From Peribacillus sp. FSL E2-0218 (GTDB lineage Bacteria; Bacillota; Bacilli; Bacillales; DSM-1321), in the NCBI RefSeq assembly GCF_037992945.1, contig NZ_CP150304.1:1615501-1679500 (forward strand): DNA of 64,000 bases. The letters run 5' to 3'. The notes beneath the pieces are model-generated. The model was not told the origin of the DNA. It searched no databases and saw only the letters and a program-made list of their open reading frames with translations. Shown here in pieces: positions 43,762-53,837 of the stretch. Position numbers and translations under genes: made by a program. How positions within the stretch are numbered: position 1 is the first letter of the stretch; the number at the start of each line of letters is the position of its first letter.

Positions 43762-46173
43762 ATGGATATTGCATCCGTGATTGTGGATGTACCCGCCAAA
43801 CAAACCGATCGTGAATTTGATTACCGCATACCGGAAAAGTGGAAACAAGTCATCATGCCTGGCATGCGGGTCATTGTGCCATTCGGTCCAAGAATGGTCC
43901 AAGGATTCGTCACAGGTTTAAAAGATGAAAGCGATTTTTCGAAATTACGCCATATAAAAGAACCGATGGATTTGGAGCCGATCCTTAATGATGAATTGCT
44001 TCGGCTGGGGAACTGGTTGACCAAAGAGGCCATGTGCTTTAGAATTTCAGCGCTCCAAGCCATGCTTCCGGCAGCAATGAAAGCGAAATATGAAAAAGTG
44101 ATCAATGTCATTGAAGATAAAAAGGATCAACTCCCGCCGATCATTGAAACACTTTTCGGAAGAAACGCTTCTTTGTCCTGGAAAGAGGTGATCGAAGGAG
44201 AGTATGCATCCCTTTTTCAAAAAGAACTCCAAAATGGCAATCTGGAGCTCGTTTATAATGTGAAAAACCGCCTTAATAAGAAAACGGTCCGTGTCATTCA
44301 ACCGCTGCTTCCGGCCAGTGAACTGAAAGAAATGGCGTCGGGCCTATCCGGTCAAGCAAAAAAACAACAGGAACTGCTCCTTTACTTTATGGAACATCAA
44401 GTGCCTGTCCCGTTAAAAGAGCTGCTTGAAGTGACCCATACATCCAGCAGTACCGTCAAATCCCTTGTATCAAAAGGGGCATTGGCGGAACTGGATCAGG
44501 AAATATACCGTGATCCATATGAGAACCGTGTGTTCCAACCATCCAATCCTTTTACGCTAACAGATGAACAAGCGGCTGCCCTAAAGCCCATCCAAGAGAA
44601 AATACATCATGATGAGCATGATGTATTCCTTTTATACGGTGTGACCGGGAGCGGAAAGACGGAAGTGTATTTGCAGGCGATCGCCACCGTTATTGAAAAG
44701 GGGGAGGAAGCCATCATGATGGTACCTGAGATCTCCTTGACACCGCAAACGGTTAAAAGATTTAAGGAACGCTTTGGCGAGCAGGTCGCTGTCATGCACA
44801 GCGGTTTATCCGTAGGAGAAAAATATGATGAATGGCGGAAAATCCACCGCAAAGAAGTGAAAGTGGTAGTGGGCGCACGTTCAGCCGTGTTTGCCCCGTT
44901 TGAAAACCTGGGACTGGTGATCATTGATGAGGAGCATGAATCCAGCTATAAGCAAGAAGAAACGCCAAGGTACCATGCCAGGGATGTTGCCATTGAACGG
45001 GCAAAATCCCATCAGTGCCCAGTTATCCTTGGCAGTGCGACCCCTACACTCGAATCGTTTGCACGTGCCAAGAAGGACGTCTATAAACTATTGACACTGA
45101 GCCGGAGGATGAATGAAAATGCATTGCCGGCAGTCGATATTGTTGATATGAGGGAAGAACTAAGAACGGGAAATCGTTCGATGTTCTCGGAACTGCTCTT
45201 TAGCAAGCTGAAAGATCGGCTTGAAAAGGGGCAGCAAACGGTCTTGATGCTGAACAAACGGGGACATTCCTCCTTTGTGATGTGCCGAAGCTGCGGATTG
45301 GTCATCAATTGCCCTAATTGTGACATTTCACTCACCTATCATCGCTTTAATGATATAATGAAATGCCATTATTGCGGGTTTGAAGAGGGGATGCCTTCCG
45401 TTTGCCCGGAATGTGAAAGCGAACATATCCGATTCTTCGGTACGGGCACGCAAAAGGTTGAAGAAGAGTTAGCGAAAATCCTCCCTGAGGCGCGGGTCAT
45501 TCGGATGGACGTAGATACGACGAGCAAAAAGGGCTCACATGAACGGCTGCTCAATGCCTTTGGAGAAGGAAAGGCTGATATATTGCTTGGCACACAAATG
45601 ATTGCCAAGGGACTGGATTTCCCTAATATCACCCTGGTAGGTGTCCTTTCAGCTGATACGATGCTCCATCTGCCGGATTTCCGCTCGTCGGAAAAGACTT
45701 TTCAGCTGCTGACACAGGTCAGCGGCAGGGCGGGGCGTCATCAACTTCCGGGGGAAGTGGTCATCCAAACTTATACACCAGAGCACTACAGCATCGAACT
45801 TGCTGCCCTGCAGGATTATGATGCCTTTTATGAAAGGGAAATGGATCTCCGCAGGAAAAGTCATTATCCCCCGTATTATTACGTTGTCCTTATCACGGTT
45901 TCTCATGAAGATTTGATGAAGGCAGTGAGTGTCACCGAAAAAATTACCAATTATTTAGGTTCGCGATTGAATCGGGACTCAATCGTTCTAGGCCCAGTCG
46001 CTTCGCCGATCAGCCGAATCAACAATAGATATCGTTACCAATGTCTGATAAAATACAAACGAGAGCCGGACCTTAATCAACATTTACGAACGCTTTTGGA
46101 GCATTACCAAAAAGAAACGGCTCAAAATCACCTGCAGATTTCGATCGATTTAAATCCGCAGATCATGATGTGA
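43762..46173 (+). CDS. priA: Primosomal helicase PriA
   Basis: PriA restarts stalled replication forks, unwinding DNA and loading the primosome. The 803-residue product has the N-terminal 3'-end-binding domain, Walker A GVTGSGKT at 293-300, the DEEH box (LVIIDEEHESSYKQEE), four cysteine pairs binding zinc (CRSCG, CPNC, CHYCG, CPEC) and helicase motifs LLGTQMIAKGLDFPN and QVSGRAGR. It lies six bases after coaBC. Confidence 0.97.
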   Translation: MDIASVIVDVPAKQTDREFDYRIPEKWKQVIMPGMRVIVPFGPRMVQGFVTGLKDESDFSKLRHIKEPMDLEPILNDELLRLGNWLTKEAMCFRISALQAMLPAAMKAKYEKVINVIEDKKDQLPPIIETLFGRNASLSWKEVIEGEYASLFQKELQNGNLELVYNVKNRLNKKTVRVIQPLLPASELKEMASGLSGQAKKQQELLLYFMEHQVPVPLKELLEVTHTSSSTVKSLVSKGALAELDQEIYRDPYENRVFQPSNPFTLTDEQAAALKPIQEKIHHDEHDVFLLYGVTGSGKTEVYLQAIATVIEKGEEAIMMVPEISLTPQTVKRFKERFGEQVAVMHSGLSVGEKYDEWRKIHRKEVKVVVGARSAVFAPFENLGLVIIDEEHESSYKQEETPRYHARDVAIERAKSHQCPVILGSATPTLESFARAKKDVYKLLTLSRRMNENALPAVDIVDMREELRTGNRSMFSELLFSKLKDRLEKGQQTVLMLNKRGHSSFVMCRSCGLVINCPNCDISLTYHRFNDIMKCHYCGFEEGMPSVCPECESEHIRFFGTGTQKVEEELAKILPEARVIRMDVDTTSKKGSHERLLNAFGEGKADILLGTQMIAKGLDFPNITLVGVLSADTMLHLPDFRSSEKTFQLLTQVSGRAGRHQLPGEVVIQTYTPEHYSIELAALQDYDAFYEREMDLRRKSHYPPYYYVVLITVSHEDLMKAVSVTEKITNYLGSRLNRDSIVLGPVASPISRINNRYRYQCLIKYKREPDLNQHLRTLLEHYQKETAQNHLQISIDLNPQIMM

Positions 46174-46271
46174 TGGTTGAAGAGTAAGAGGATTACACCG
46201 CGGGCTGTTACGGGCTTGCGTTTTTATATAATGAAGTGTTGTTTCTCATATCTAGGAGGGTACTTTGAATT

Positions 46272-46757
46272 TTGGCTATTTTACCGATTGTTTTGTTTCC
46301 TGAAAAAATTTTACAACAAAAATGTGATAAAGTAACAAGTTTTGATAAAAAATTGGCAAAGCTGTTAAATAATATGTATGAAACGATGGTGGAAGCGGAT
46401 GGCGTAGGGCTGGCTGCGCCGCAAGTCGGCATTAAAAAGCAAGTGGCCGTCGTTGAAATAGATGAAGATTCGGGTCACCTTGAATTGATCAATCCAGAAG
46501 TTCTGGAAACGGAAGGTGAGCAGAAGGGTGTGGAAGGTTGCCTTAGCTTTCCTAGCCTATATGGTGAAGTGTCCCGTCCTTACCGCATCAAAGTGCGCGC
46601 ACAAGACCGAAAAGGGAGCTTTTTCGAGATAGAGGCGGAGGATTTCCTCGCAAGGGCACTTCTGCATGAGATCGATCATTTGCAAGGGGTTTTATTTACA
46701 AGTAAGGTTTCGCGCTATATTACAGAAGAAGAGTTAGAAGGGTATGAAGAAGAATGA
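46272..46757 (+). CDS. def: Peptide deformylase
   Basis: Def removes the N-formyl group from new proteins. The 161-residue metalloprotein has the three family motifs GVGLAAPQVG, EGCLS (Cys90) and HEIDH (132-136). The start is TTG at 46272 with GGAGGG 12 bases upstream. It overlaps fmt by four bases, which makes the paired formylation and deformylation enzymes translationally coupled. Confidence 0.96.
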   Translation: MAILPIVLFPEKILQQKCDKVTSFDKKLAKLLNNMYETMVEADGVGLAAPQVGIKKQVAVVEIDEDSGHLELINPEVLETEGEQKGVEGCLSFPSLYGEVSRPYRIKVRAQDRKGSFFEIEAEDFLARALLHEIDHLQGVLFTSKVSRYITEEELEGYEEE

Positions 46758-47713
46758 CAAAAATTATCTTTATGGGGACACCGGATTTTTCAGTGCCGGT
46801 ATTGAAAAGGATCATTGATGAAGGGTTTGACGTGATTGCAGTCGTCACGCAGCCGGATCGTCCCGTTGGCCGTAAAAAGGTGCTGACGCCCCCGCCGGTC
46901 AAGGTCGAAGCGGAAAAACAGGGAATTCCCGTTTATCAACCTGAAAAGATCCGTGAAAAAGCAGAATTGGAAAAGATCATCGCATTAGGTGCTGACCTTG
47001 TGGTGACCGCGGCGTTCGGGCAAATCCTCCCGAATGAATTGTTGGAAGCCCCTAAATACGGATGCATCAACGTACATGCCTCCTTGCTTCCAGAACTTCG
47101 CGGCGGCGCACCGATCCATTATTCAATATTGCAGGGAAAAGAAAAAACGGGTATCACCATCATGTATATGGCGGAAAAATTGGATGCCGGAGATATATTG
47201 ACGCAAGCTGAAGTGGCCATCGCGGAAGAAGATAATGTGGGAACCCTGCATGATAAGTTAAGCAAGGTAGGTTCGGATTTGCTTGCGGAAACATTGCCGA
47301 AGCTTATCAATGGCGAACTGAAGGCAACCAAGCAAGATGAGGGCAAAGCGACCTTCGCTCCTAACATTAAACGTTCGGAGGAAAAAATCGACTGGTCGAA
47401 AACAGGGGGAAATATCTATAACCATGTACGCGGACTAAATCCATGGCCAGTTGCCTACACAACCTTAAACGGATCGGTCCTGAAAATTTGGAAGGCCGGT
47501 AAGCTTGAATACGGCAGCCAGGAAGCACCCGGCACAATTTTAGAAGTGCAAAATGATGGTTTCATCGTTTCGACAGGCAATGGAACGGCGATACTGGTTA
47601 CAGAACTGCAGCCTTCAGGAAAGAAAAAAATGCCGGCGAAAGATTACTTGCGCGGCGCCGGGTCGTTCATTAAAGCAGGCATGAAGTTAGGAGAACAGAA
47701 TGAAGCAAACTAA
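46754..47713 (+). CDS. fmt: Methionyl-tRNA formyltransferase
   Basis: Fmt formylates initiator Met-tRNA using 10-formyl-tetrahydrofolate. The 319-residue product has IIFMGTPDFSVPVL, the catalytic region NVHASLLPELRGGAPIHYSI with its conserved Asn and His, and GITIMYMAEKLDAGDI with the catalytic Asp. The C-terminal tRNA-binding domain ends PAKDYLRGAGSFIKAGMKLG. It overlaps def (4 bases) and rsmB (14 bases). Confidence 0.97.
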   Translation: MTKIIFMGTPDFSVPVLKRIIDEGFDVIAVVTQPDRPVGRKKVLTPPPVKVEAEKQGIPVYQPEKIREKAELEKIIALGADLVVTAAFGQILPNELLEAPKYGCINVHASLLPELRGGAPIHYSILQGKEKTGITIMYMAEKLDAGDILTQAEVAIAEEDNVGTLHDKLSKVGSDLLAETLPKLINGELKATKQDEGKATFAPNIKRSEEKIDWSKTGGNIYNHVRGLNPWPVAYTTLNGSVLKIWKAGKLEYGSQEAPGTILEVQNDGFIVSTGNGTAILVTELQPSGKKKMPAKDYLRGAGSFIKAGMKLGEQNEAN

Positions 47714-49052
47714 AAAGGGAGTACGTGACATTGCTCTCGATATTTTGGAATCTGTAGAGAAAAACCAATCCTACAGTAACCTCTTATTAAACAACTTGAT
47801 CAAAAAGCATCAATTATCCCCTGTTGACAGCGGTTTGCTTACGGAAATAAGCTATGGGACAATACAGCGTAAGATGACATTGGATTACTTTTTGAGCCCT
47901 TATATTAAACAGCCGAAAAAGACGCAAAGCTGGGTCATCAATCTGCTTAGGCTGTCTGTTTATCAAATGGTTTATTTAGATAAGGTGCCGGACCATGCGA
48001 TCATCTTCGAGGCAGTTGAAATTTCCAAAAAACGCGGACATAAAGGGACATCTTCGATGGTCAATGGCGTGCTTCGCAACATCCAGAGAAATGGTGTTCC
48101 TTCCCTTGATGCCATCAAAGATGATCTTGAACGGCTCTCCATCGAAGTGAGTCATCCAGTCTGGTTGATCAAACGCTGGGTGGAGCAATTTGGTTATGAA
48201 AAAACCAAGGAAATGTGCGAAGTGAACTTAACGGCCCCATTGCAAACGGGACGGGTCAATTTAAAGAAGATTTCCCGCAATGAATTAATGAGCATATTAA
48301 GGGAAGAGGGATATGACGTCGAAGCAAGTGAAGTCGTCCCCGAAGCCATCGTCAGCTATAGAGGCAATCTTGCCCATTCAGAAAGTTATAAACTAGGCTA
48401 CCTGTCGATCCAGGACGAAAGCTCGATGCTTGTTGCTCATGCTTTGGGGGCAAATGATAATGATGCTGTTCTCGATTGCTGTGCTGCTCCTGGAGGGAAA
48501 ACGACCCATATTGCAGAAGGTCTGACGACTGGACAAGTCTATGCGCTGGATCTTCATGAGCATAAAGTCAAGCTCATCAAGGAGCAGGCAGAGCGGCTAA
48601 AACTGAGGAACAACATCAAGACTATGGCACTCGATAGCAGGAAAGTGCAGGAACACTTCAATAAAGAAGGGTTCGACCGGGTCTTGATCGATGCTCCGTG
48701 TTCAGGGTTGGGAGTCATGCGCCGGAAGCCTGATGTAAAGTACACAAAAACAAAAGATGATATAATGAAACTCTCAAGTATACAAAAGCAATTATTGGAA
48801 GCTGCCGCACCGCTGGTAAAGCAAGGCGGACGTTTAGTATATAGCACATGCACGGTGGATAGGGAAGAAAATGACCAAGTGGCCATGTCGTTTTTGCAAG
48901 ACCACCCGGATTTCGAGAGCGATCCATCGCTGTCAGAAAGAATGCCCGAGAGCGTTCAGCCGTTTATCGAGGGCAATACGCTGCAAGTTTTTCCGCAATA
49001 TTTTAGCAGTGACGGATTCTTTATTGCGAGTTTTAGAAAGAAGGTGCTGTAA
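47700..49052 (+). CDS. rsmB: 16S rRNA (cytosine-967-C5) methyltransferase RsmB
   Basis: RsmB (Sun/Fmu, YloM) methylates C967-equivalent in 16S rRNA with SAM. The 450-residue product has an N-terminal NusB-like RNA-binding domain (about 1-140: REIALDILESVEKNQSYS-like start, KVPDHAIIFEAVEISKK) and the methyltransferase domain with the SAM motif DCCAAPGGKTTHIAE, the first cysteine motif DAPCSGLGVMRRKPD and the catalytic YSTCTVDREEN. It overlaps rlmN by one base. Confidence 0.95.
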   Translation: MKQTKKGVRDIALDILESVEKNQSYSNLLLNNLIKKHQLSPVDSGLLTEISYGTIQRKMTLDYFLSPYIKQPKKTQSWVINLLRLSVYQMVYLDKVPDHAIIFEAVEISKKRGHKGTSSMVNGVLRNIQRNGVPSLDAIKDDLERLSIEVSHPVWLIKRWVEQFGYEKTKEMCEVNLTAPLQTGRVNLKKISRNELMSILREEGYDVEASEVVPEAIVSYRGNLAHSESYKLGYLSIQDESSMLVAHALGANDNDAVLDCCAAPGGKTTHIAEGLTTGQVYALDLHEHKVKLIKEQAERLKLRNNIKTMALDSRKVQEHFNKEGFDRVLIDAPCSGLGVMRRKPDVKYTKTKDDIMKLSSIQKQLLEAAAPLVKQGGRLVYSTCTVDREENDQVAMSFLQDHPDFESDPSLSERMPESVQPFIEGNTLQVFPQYFSSDGFFIASFRKKVL

Positions 49053-50146
49053 TGGCAGAAATAACCAAATCATCCAGAGTAAGAAAAGACACAACACCAG
49101 AAAAACCATCCATCTATTCATTGGAGCTTCACCAAATTAAAGAATGGATCATTCAAAATGGCGAGAAGGCTTTCCGGGCCGAGCAAGTATACGATTGGCT
49201 TTATAAAAAGCGCGTCTCCAGCTTTGAAGATATGTCCAACCTATCGAAATCTTTACGCGATAAGCTGGAATCACATTTTACCTTCACTACCTTGAAAACG
49301 CTGATCCAGCAAACGTCAAATGATGGAACGATGAAGTTCTTATTTGAACTCCATGATGGATATTCGATTGAAACGGTATTGATGCGCCACGAATACGGAA
49401 ACTCCATTTGCGTGACAACACAGGTTGGTTGTAGAATTGGTTGTACCTTCTGTGCATCGACACTGGGTGGATTGAAGCGAAACCTTGAAGCAGGCGAAAT
49501 AGTTGCCCAAGTCGTTAAAGTGCAGCAAGCACTTGACGAAGTGGAAGAACGTGTCAGCTCAGTCGTCATCATGGGAATCGGGGAACCGTTCGATAACTAC
49601 GATAATATGATGTCATTCTTGAAGAATATAAATCATGAAAAAGGCTTGAATATCGGGGCCCGTCATATTACCGTTTCTACAAGCGGGATCATTCCTAAAA
49701 TCTATAAATTTGCAGAAGAGAGCATGCAAATCAACTTTGCGGTTTCCCTGCATGCACCAAACACGGAATTGAGAAGTAAATTGATGCCAATCAACAAGGC
49801 TTACAAACTTCCCGACTTGATTGAAGCCATAAAATACTATACTGAAAAAACAGGGCGCCGTGTAAGTTTTGAATATGGTCTATTCGGCGGGGAAAATGAT
49901 ACAGTCGAACACGCCGAAGAATTAGCCAATTTAATAAGCGGGATCAAATGCCATGTCAACTTAATTCCGGTTAACTATGTACCGGAACGCAACTATGTAC
50001 GTACACCTCGGGATCAGATTTTTGAGTTTGAAAAAACATTGAAAAAGCGCGGTATCAATGTGACGATCCGAAGGGAACAAGGCAGTGATATCGACGCAGC
50101 CTGCGGCCAGCTTCGGGCCAAGGAGCGCAAAGAAGAGACGAGGTGA
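49052..50146 (+). CDS. rlmN: 23S rRNA (adenine-2503-C2) methyltransferase RlmN
   Basis: RlmN is a radical SAM enzyme that methylates A2503 of 23S rRNA and A37 of some tRNAs. The 364-residue product has the radical SAM cysteines C127, C131 and C134 in CRIGCTFCAS, the SAM region VVIMGIGEPFDNYDN and the C-terminal DIDAACGQL with the methyl-carrying cysteine. Cfr resistance proteins are related, but length, DIDAACGQL and synteny point to RlmN. prpC starts five bases after the stop. Confidence 0.95.
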   Translation: MAEITKSSRVRKDTTPEKPSIYSLELHQIKEWIIQNGEKAFRAEQVYDWLYKKRVSSFEDMSNLSKSLRDKLESHFTFTTLKTLIQQTSNDGTMKFLFELHDGYSIETVLMRHEYGNSICVTTQVGCRIGCTFCASTLGGLKRNLEAGEIVAQVVKVQQALDEVEERVSSVVIMGIGEPFDNYDNMMSFLKNINHEKGLNIGARHITVSTSGIIPKIYKFAEESMQINFAVSLHAPNTELRSKLMPINKAYKLPDLIEAIKYYTEKTGRRVSFEYGLFGGENDTVEHAEELANLISGIKCHVNLIPVNYVPERNYVRTPRDQIFEFEKTLKKRGINVTIRREQGSDIDAACGQLRAKERKEETR

Positions 50147-50151
50147 CCCTA

Positions 50152-50901
50152 TTGAGGGCGATATTTAAAACAGACCGTGGAAAAGTCCGGCAGCATAATG
50201 AAGATAATGGCGGAATCTTTAAAAACTCGGAAGGCGTTCGCCTTGCCATCGTTGCAGATGGCATGGGCGGCCACCGTGCCGGGGATGTGGCAAGTGCGAT
50301 GACGATTGACCTTTTGAAAAAGGGATGGGAGGAATCCGGCGGGATCGAAACGGCAAATGATGCCGAGGAGTGGCTAAAACAGCAAATCTTCTTGGTCAAT
50401 CATTCGCTTTTTGAATATGCCGAGTCACATACAGAGTGTAAGGGTATGGGGACCACCGTTGTTGCTGCAATATGTACTGATACATTTGCGACCATCGCCA
50501 ATATCGGGGACAGTCGATGTTATTTGTACAATGAGAGTGGCTTTAAACAGGTTACGGAAGATCATTCACTCGTTAACGAATTGGTCCGTTCCGGGCAGAT
50601 TTCGAAGGAAGATGCCGAGAACCATCCACGAAAAAATGTTTTATTACGAGCCTTGGGAACGGAAAAGCAAGTTGAAATGGACATCACGACGGTCATTTTC
50701 GAAGAAAGTGATTTATTGTTGCTTTGTTCGGATGGACTAACGAATAAAGTGAATGAACAGGAGCTTGAAGAAACGGTTACAAATGGGCAGCCTCTTGAAG
50801 AAAAGGCAAAATCATTAATAGACAAGGCCAATCACTACGGTGGGGAAGATAATATCACCCTTGTGCTTGTTCAATTTACTGATGAAAGCGAAAGCAGGTG
50901 A
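50152..50901 (+). CDS. prpC: PP2C-type protein phosphatase PrpC
   Basis: PrpC removes phosphate from Ser/Thr on substrates of PrkC. The 249-residue product has PP2C metal-site motifs: RQHNEDNGGIF, VADGMGGHRAGDVAS, ANIGDSRCYL, LLLCSDGLTNKV and GGEDNITLVL. TTG 50152 (MRAIFKTDRGKVRQHNE) lines up with the family start, and GAGGTG at 50140-50145 is the right distance; the frame is open from a GTG at 50143 that is part of this ribosome site. It is paired with prkC, five bases downstream. Confidence 0.94.
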   Translation: MRAIFKTDRGKVRQHNEDNGGIFKNSEGVRLAIVADGMGGHRAGDVASAMTIDLLKKGWEESGGIETANDAEEWLKQQIFLVNHSLFEYAESHTECKGMGTTVVAAICTDTFATIANIGDSRCYLYNESGFKQVTEDHSLVNELVRSGQISKEDAENHPRKNVLLRALGTEKQVEMDITTVIFEESDLLLLCSDGLTNKVNEQELEETVTNGQPLEEKAKSLIDKANHYGGEDNITLVLVQFTDESESR

Positions 50902-50906
50902 ATTGA

Positions 50907-52931
50907 ATGTTGATTGGCAGAAGAATCAACGGCCGTTATAAACTGATCGAGATGGTCGGCGGCGGTGGCATGGCGAATGTTTACCTTGCAAGGGATATGA
51001 TTTTGGATAGGGATGTTGCGTTGAAAATCCTTCGCATGGACTTCAACAATGACGAAGAATTCATCAAGCGCTTCAACCGGGAAGCTCAATCGGCAACCAG
51101 TTTGGCCCATCCCAATATCGTAAGTATTTATGATGTTGGAGAAGAAGATGCCATCTATTATATCGTCATGGAATATGTGGACGGCTTTACACTTAAGCAA
51201 TACATACAAAAATATTATCCGATTCCAGTTGATGAAGCCTTGGATATCATGAAGCAGATTACGGCAGCGATTTCCCATGCCCACCATAATGGGATCATCC
51301 ATCGTGACATCAAGCCACAGAACATATTGATCGATAAAGAAGGAACTGTCAAGATAACAGACTTTGGAATTGCCTTGGCCTTGAGTGCAACCAACATTAC
51401 TCAGACGAACGCCGTCTTGGGTTCCGTCCATTACTTATCTCCGGAACAGGCAAGGGGCGGCATGGCCAATAAGAAATCGGATATATACTCCCTTGGCATC
51501 GTCATGTTTGAATTGCTGACGGGTAGATTGCCTTTTTCCGGTGAATCAGCCGTGTCGATAGCGCTTAAACATTTACAATCGGAAACCCCTTCGCCCAAAC
51601 GGTGGAACCCTGAAATACCCCAGAGTGTAGAAAATATTATTTTGAGGGCGACAGCGAAGGATTCATATTACCGATATGAAAGCGTAGATTCAATGGAAGA
51701 TGACATTCGTACGTCGTTGAATCCTGAGCGTTCAAATGAGCAGCCCTTTACGATACCGGAAGACCATGATGCAACGAAAGCGATACCTGTCATCACGGAT
51801 GATCAGCTCTCGAGTATTGATGAGACGATTATAAGAGGGCCGGAGAAAAATACGGCAGTCTATGCAGACGATGCTGAAGATGACTCGGTCGAAGCCATGA
51901 AAGTGAACAAAAAACAAAAGAAACAGAAAAAACAAAAAATGAAGACGAAACAAAAGGACAAAAAACGGAAGAGAATGCCAGCTATTTTGGTAACCATCTT
52001 TTTAGTCCTCGCACTGCTTGCTGTCTTATCTGTCACGTTAGGACCATCCCTTTTGGGCCCGAAGGAAGTGACGATCCCTGACCTTAAAGGGAAGGAATTG
52101 GATGATGCAATTACTGATTTGCTTAATCTGGATTTGGTCGTCGGAGAAACCATTGAGATCGAGGATGAAGAGGTTGAAGCGGGACTGGTGATCAAAACCA
52201 ACCCGAAGGAAGGGAAAACCGTCAAGGCAGGTGCAAAGGTCGATATCTATCAAAGTGTAGGTAAAGAAACGATATCGCTTTCCAACTATGAAGGCCGGAA
52301 TTACTCGGATATTAAATCCCTGCTTGATAATATGGGATTCAAAAACACGATCGTGACCTACAAATTTGATCAAAGTGCTGCCGGTACCATCATAGATCAG
52401 ACGCCATCGGGCGCAACTGAAATCGTCGCTTCCGAAACGGAACTTGAGTTAACTGTAAGCAAAGGGGAAGATTTATTGAGCCTGAAAAATCTCAAGGGGT
52501 TCAATGAAGCCGGCCTAAATGATTATTCCAATGAAAGCGGAATAAAGATCGATGTGGAAGAAGAGGTATACGATGATTCCGTCGAGAAGGGACTGGTCAT
52601 TTCCCAGTCGCCTGAACCGGGTACTAAGGTGGAAAAAGGCAGTACGGTGAAAGTCATCGTCTCAAAAGGGAAAGAAGAGATCCCCCCCAAGACCGTAACG
52701 GAGAAAATCAAGATTGAATATGATCCAGTTGAACCTGGCAAAGCGCAAAAAGTGCAAATTTTCATTGAGGATATCAATAATAGCATGACGGAGCCTAAGG
52801 AATCATTCTTTATCGTGGAAGATGCCAAGCGAACGATCGAATTGACGGTTTCCCAGGATAAGAAAGCAGGCTATAAAGTCATGAGGGACAATCAGGTCAT
52901 CATCGACAAAGCTGTCTCTTATCCCGACTAA
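50907..52931 (+). CDS. prkC: Membrane Ser/Thr protein kinase PrkC with PASTA domains
   Basis: PrkC senses peptidoglycan fragments or lipid II outside the cell and phosphorylates division, metabolic and ribosomal targets; it triggers germination in response to muropeptides. The 674-residue product (B. subtilis 648) has an N-terminal kinase domain (GGGGMANVYLARD, ALKILR, HRDIKPQNIL, DFGIALAL), a very lysine-rich juxtamembrane stretch at about 332-356, one membrane helix at 358-376, three PASTA repeats (about 388-595) and a C-terminal Ig-like part. PrpC and rsgA are its neighbours; RsgA is a known PrkC substrate in B. subtilis. Confidence 0.96.
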   Translation: MLIGRRINGRYKLIEMVGGGGMANVYLARDMILDRDVALKILRMDFNNDEEFIKRFNREAQSATSLAHPNIVSIYDVGEEDAIYYIVMEYVDGFTLKQYIQKYYPIPVDEALDIMKQITAAISHAHHNGIIHRDIKPQNILIDKEGTVKITDFGIALALSATNITQTNAVLGSVHYLSPEQARGGMANKKSDIYSLGIVMFELLTGRLPFSGESAVSIALKHLQSETPSPKRWNPEIPQSVENIILRATAKDSYYRYESVDSMEDDIRTSLNPERSNEQPFTIPEDHDATKAIPVITDDQLSSIDETIIRGPEKNTAVYADDAEDDSVEAMKVNKKQKKQKKQKMKTKQKDKKRKRMPAILVTIFLVLALLAVLSVTLGPSLLGPKEVTIPDLKGKELDDAITDLLNLDLVVGETIEIEDEEVEAGLVIKTNPKEGKTVKAGAKVDIYQSVGKETISLSNYEGRNYSDIKSLLDNMGFKNTIVTYKFDQSAAGTIIDQTPSGATEIVASETELELTVSKGEDLLSLKNLKGFNEAGLNDYSNESGIKIDVEEEVYDDSVEKGLVISQSPEPGTKVEKGSTVKVIVSKGKEEIPPKTVTEKIKIEYDPVEPGKAQKVQIFIEDINNSMTEPKESFFIVEDAKRTIELTVSQDKKAGYKVMRDNQVIIDKAVSYPD

Positions 52932-52954
52932 ATATATAAATTAGGAGTGTGGCT

Positions 52955-53836
52955 ATGCCCGAAGGAAAAATTATTAAAGCACTTAGCGGATTTTATTATG
53001 TGCTTGATGGGGAAGAAGTTTTTCAATGCCGCGGACGGGGCGTGTTCAGGAAAAATAAGGTAACTCCGCTCGTTGGTGATTATGTGGTGTTCCAGGCGGA
53101 AAATAAAACCGATGGGACCGTTACCGAAATAAAACCGCGAAAGAATGAATTGATCCGTCCGCAAATTTCAAATGTAGATCAAGCCATCCTCGTCTTTTCG
53201 GCAGTGGAACCTGACTTCAGTCCGGCGCTGCTCGATCGTTTCCTCGTATTGATCGAAGATAACGAAATCGAGCCCATTATCGTCGTGACGAAACTGGACT
53301 TGGTCACTTCTGAAACCCGGACGAAATTGACACAGTACATCAATGATTATCGCAAACTTGGGTATACGGTATTGGAAACATCCTCGGTTACCACAGGAGG
53401 CATTGAAGAACTTGTTCCTTATTTAGAGGGGAAAACGAGTGTATTTGCCGGTCAGTCAGGAGTTGGAAAATCGTCTTTGCTAAACGCAATCAACCCTGAA
53501 CTGGCTTTAAAGACGGATGACATTTCGTCACATCTTGGACGGGGGAAACATACTACGCGTCATGTAGAATTGATTCATATCGGCTCCGGCCTTGTCGCGG
53601 ATACGCCTGGTTTCAGTTCACTCGAATTCATGGAAATGGAAGCTGAACGGCTATCCTATTGCTTCCCCGAAATGCATAAGCATGGAGAGGACTGTAAGTT
53701 CAGGGCTTGTTTGCACGATAAAGAACCGAGGTGTGCCGTGAAGGAAGCGGTCGCTTCCGGGGAAATCCCGCAATATCGCTATGAGCATTATATGCAATTC
53801 CTGGAAGAAATCAGAGATAGAAAGCCGAGGTATTGA
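52955..53836 (+). CDS. rsgA: Ribosome small subunit-dependent GTPase RsgA (CpgA)
   Basis: RsgA checks maturation of the 30S decoding centre. The 293-residue product has an N-terminal OB fold (MPEGKIIKALSGFYYVL), a circularly permuted GTPase with VTKLDLV (G4), the P-loop AGQSGVGKSSLLNA and DTPGFSS (G3), and a C-terminal zinc motif with cysteines (DCKFRACLH, PRCAV). ATG 52955 aligns with CpgA; the GTG at 52949 overlaps the TAGGAGTG ribosome site. Confidence 0.96.
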   Translation: MPEGKIIKALSGFYYVLDGEEVFQCRGRGVFRKNKVTPLVGDYVVFQAENKTDGTVTEIKPRKNELIRPQISNVDQAILVFSAVEPDFSPALLDRFLVLIEDNEIEPIIVVTKLDLVTSETRTKLTQYINDYRKLGYTVLETSSVTTGGIEELVPYLEGKTSVFAGQSGVGKSSLLNAINPELALKTDDISSHLGRGKHTTRHVELIHIGSGLVADTPGFSSLEFMEMEAERLSYCFPEMHKHGEDCKFRACLHDKEPRCAVKEAVASGEIPQYRYEHYMQFLEEIRDRKPRY

Positions 53837-53837
53837 A

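Noticed and set aside
49430..49460. Possible Cfr-type antibiotic resistance methyltransferase rather than RlmN
   Set aside because: The radical SAM motif is shared, but length, C-terminal features and the rsmB-rlmN-prpC order are those of housekeeping RlmN.
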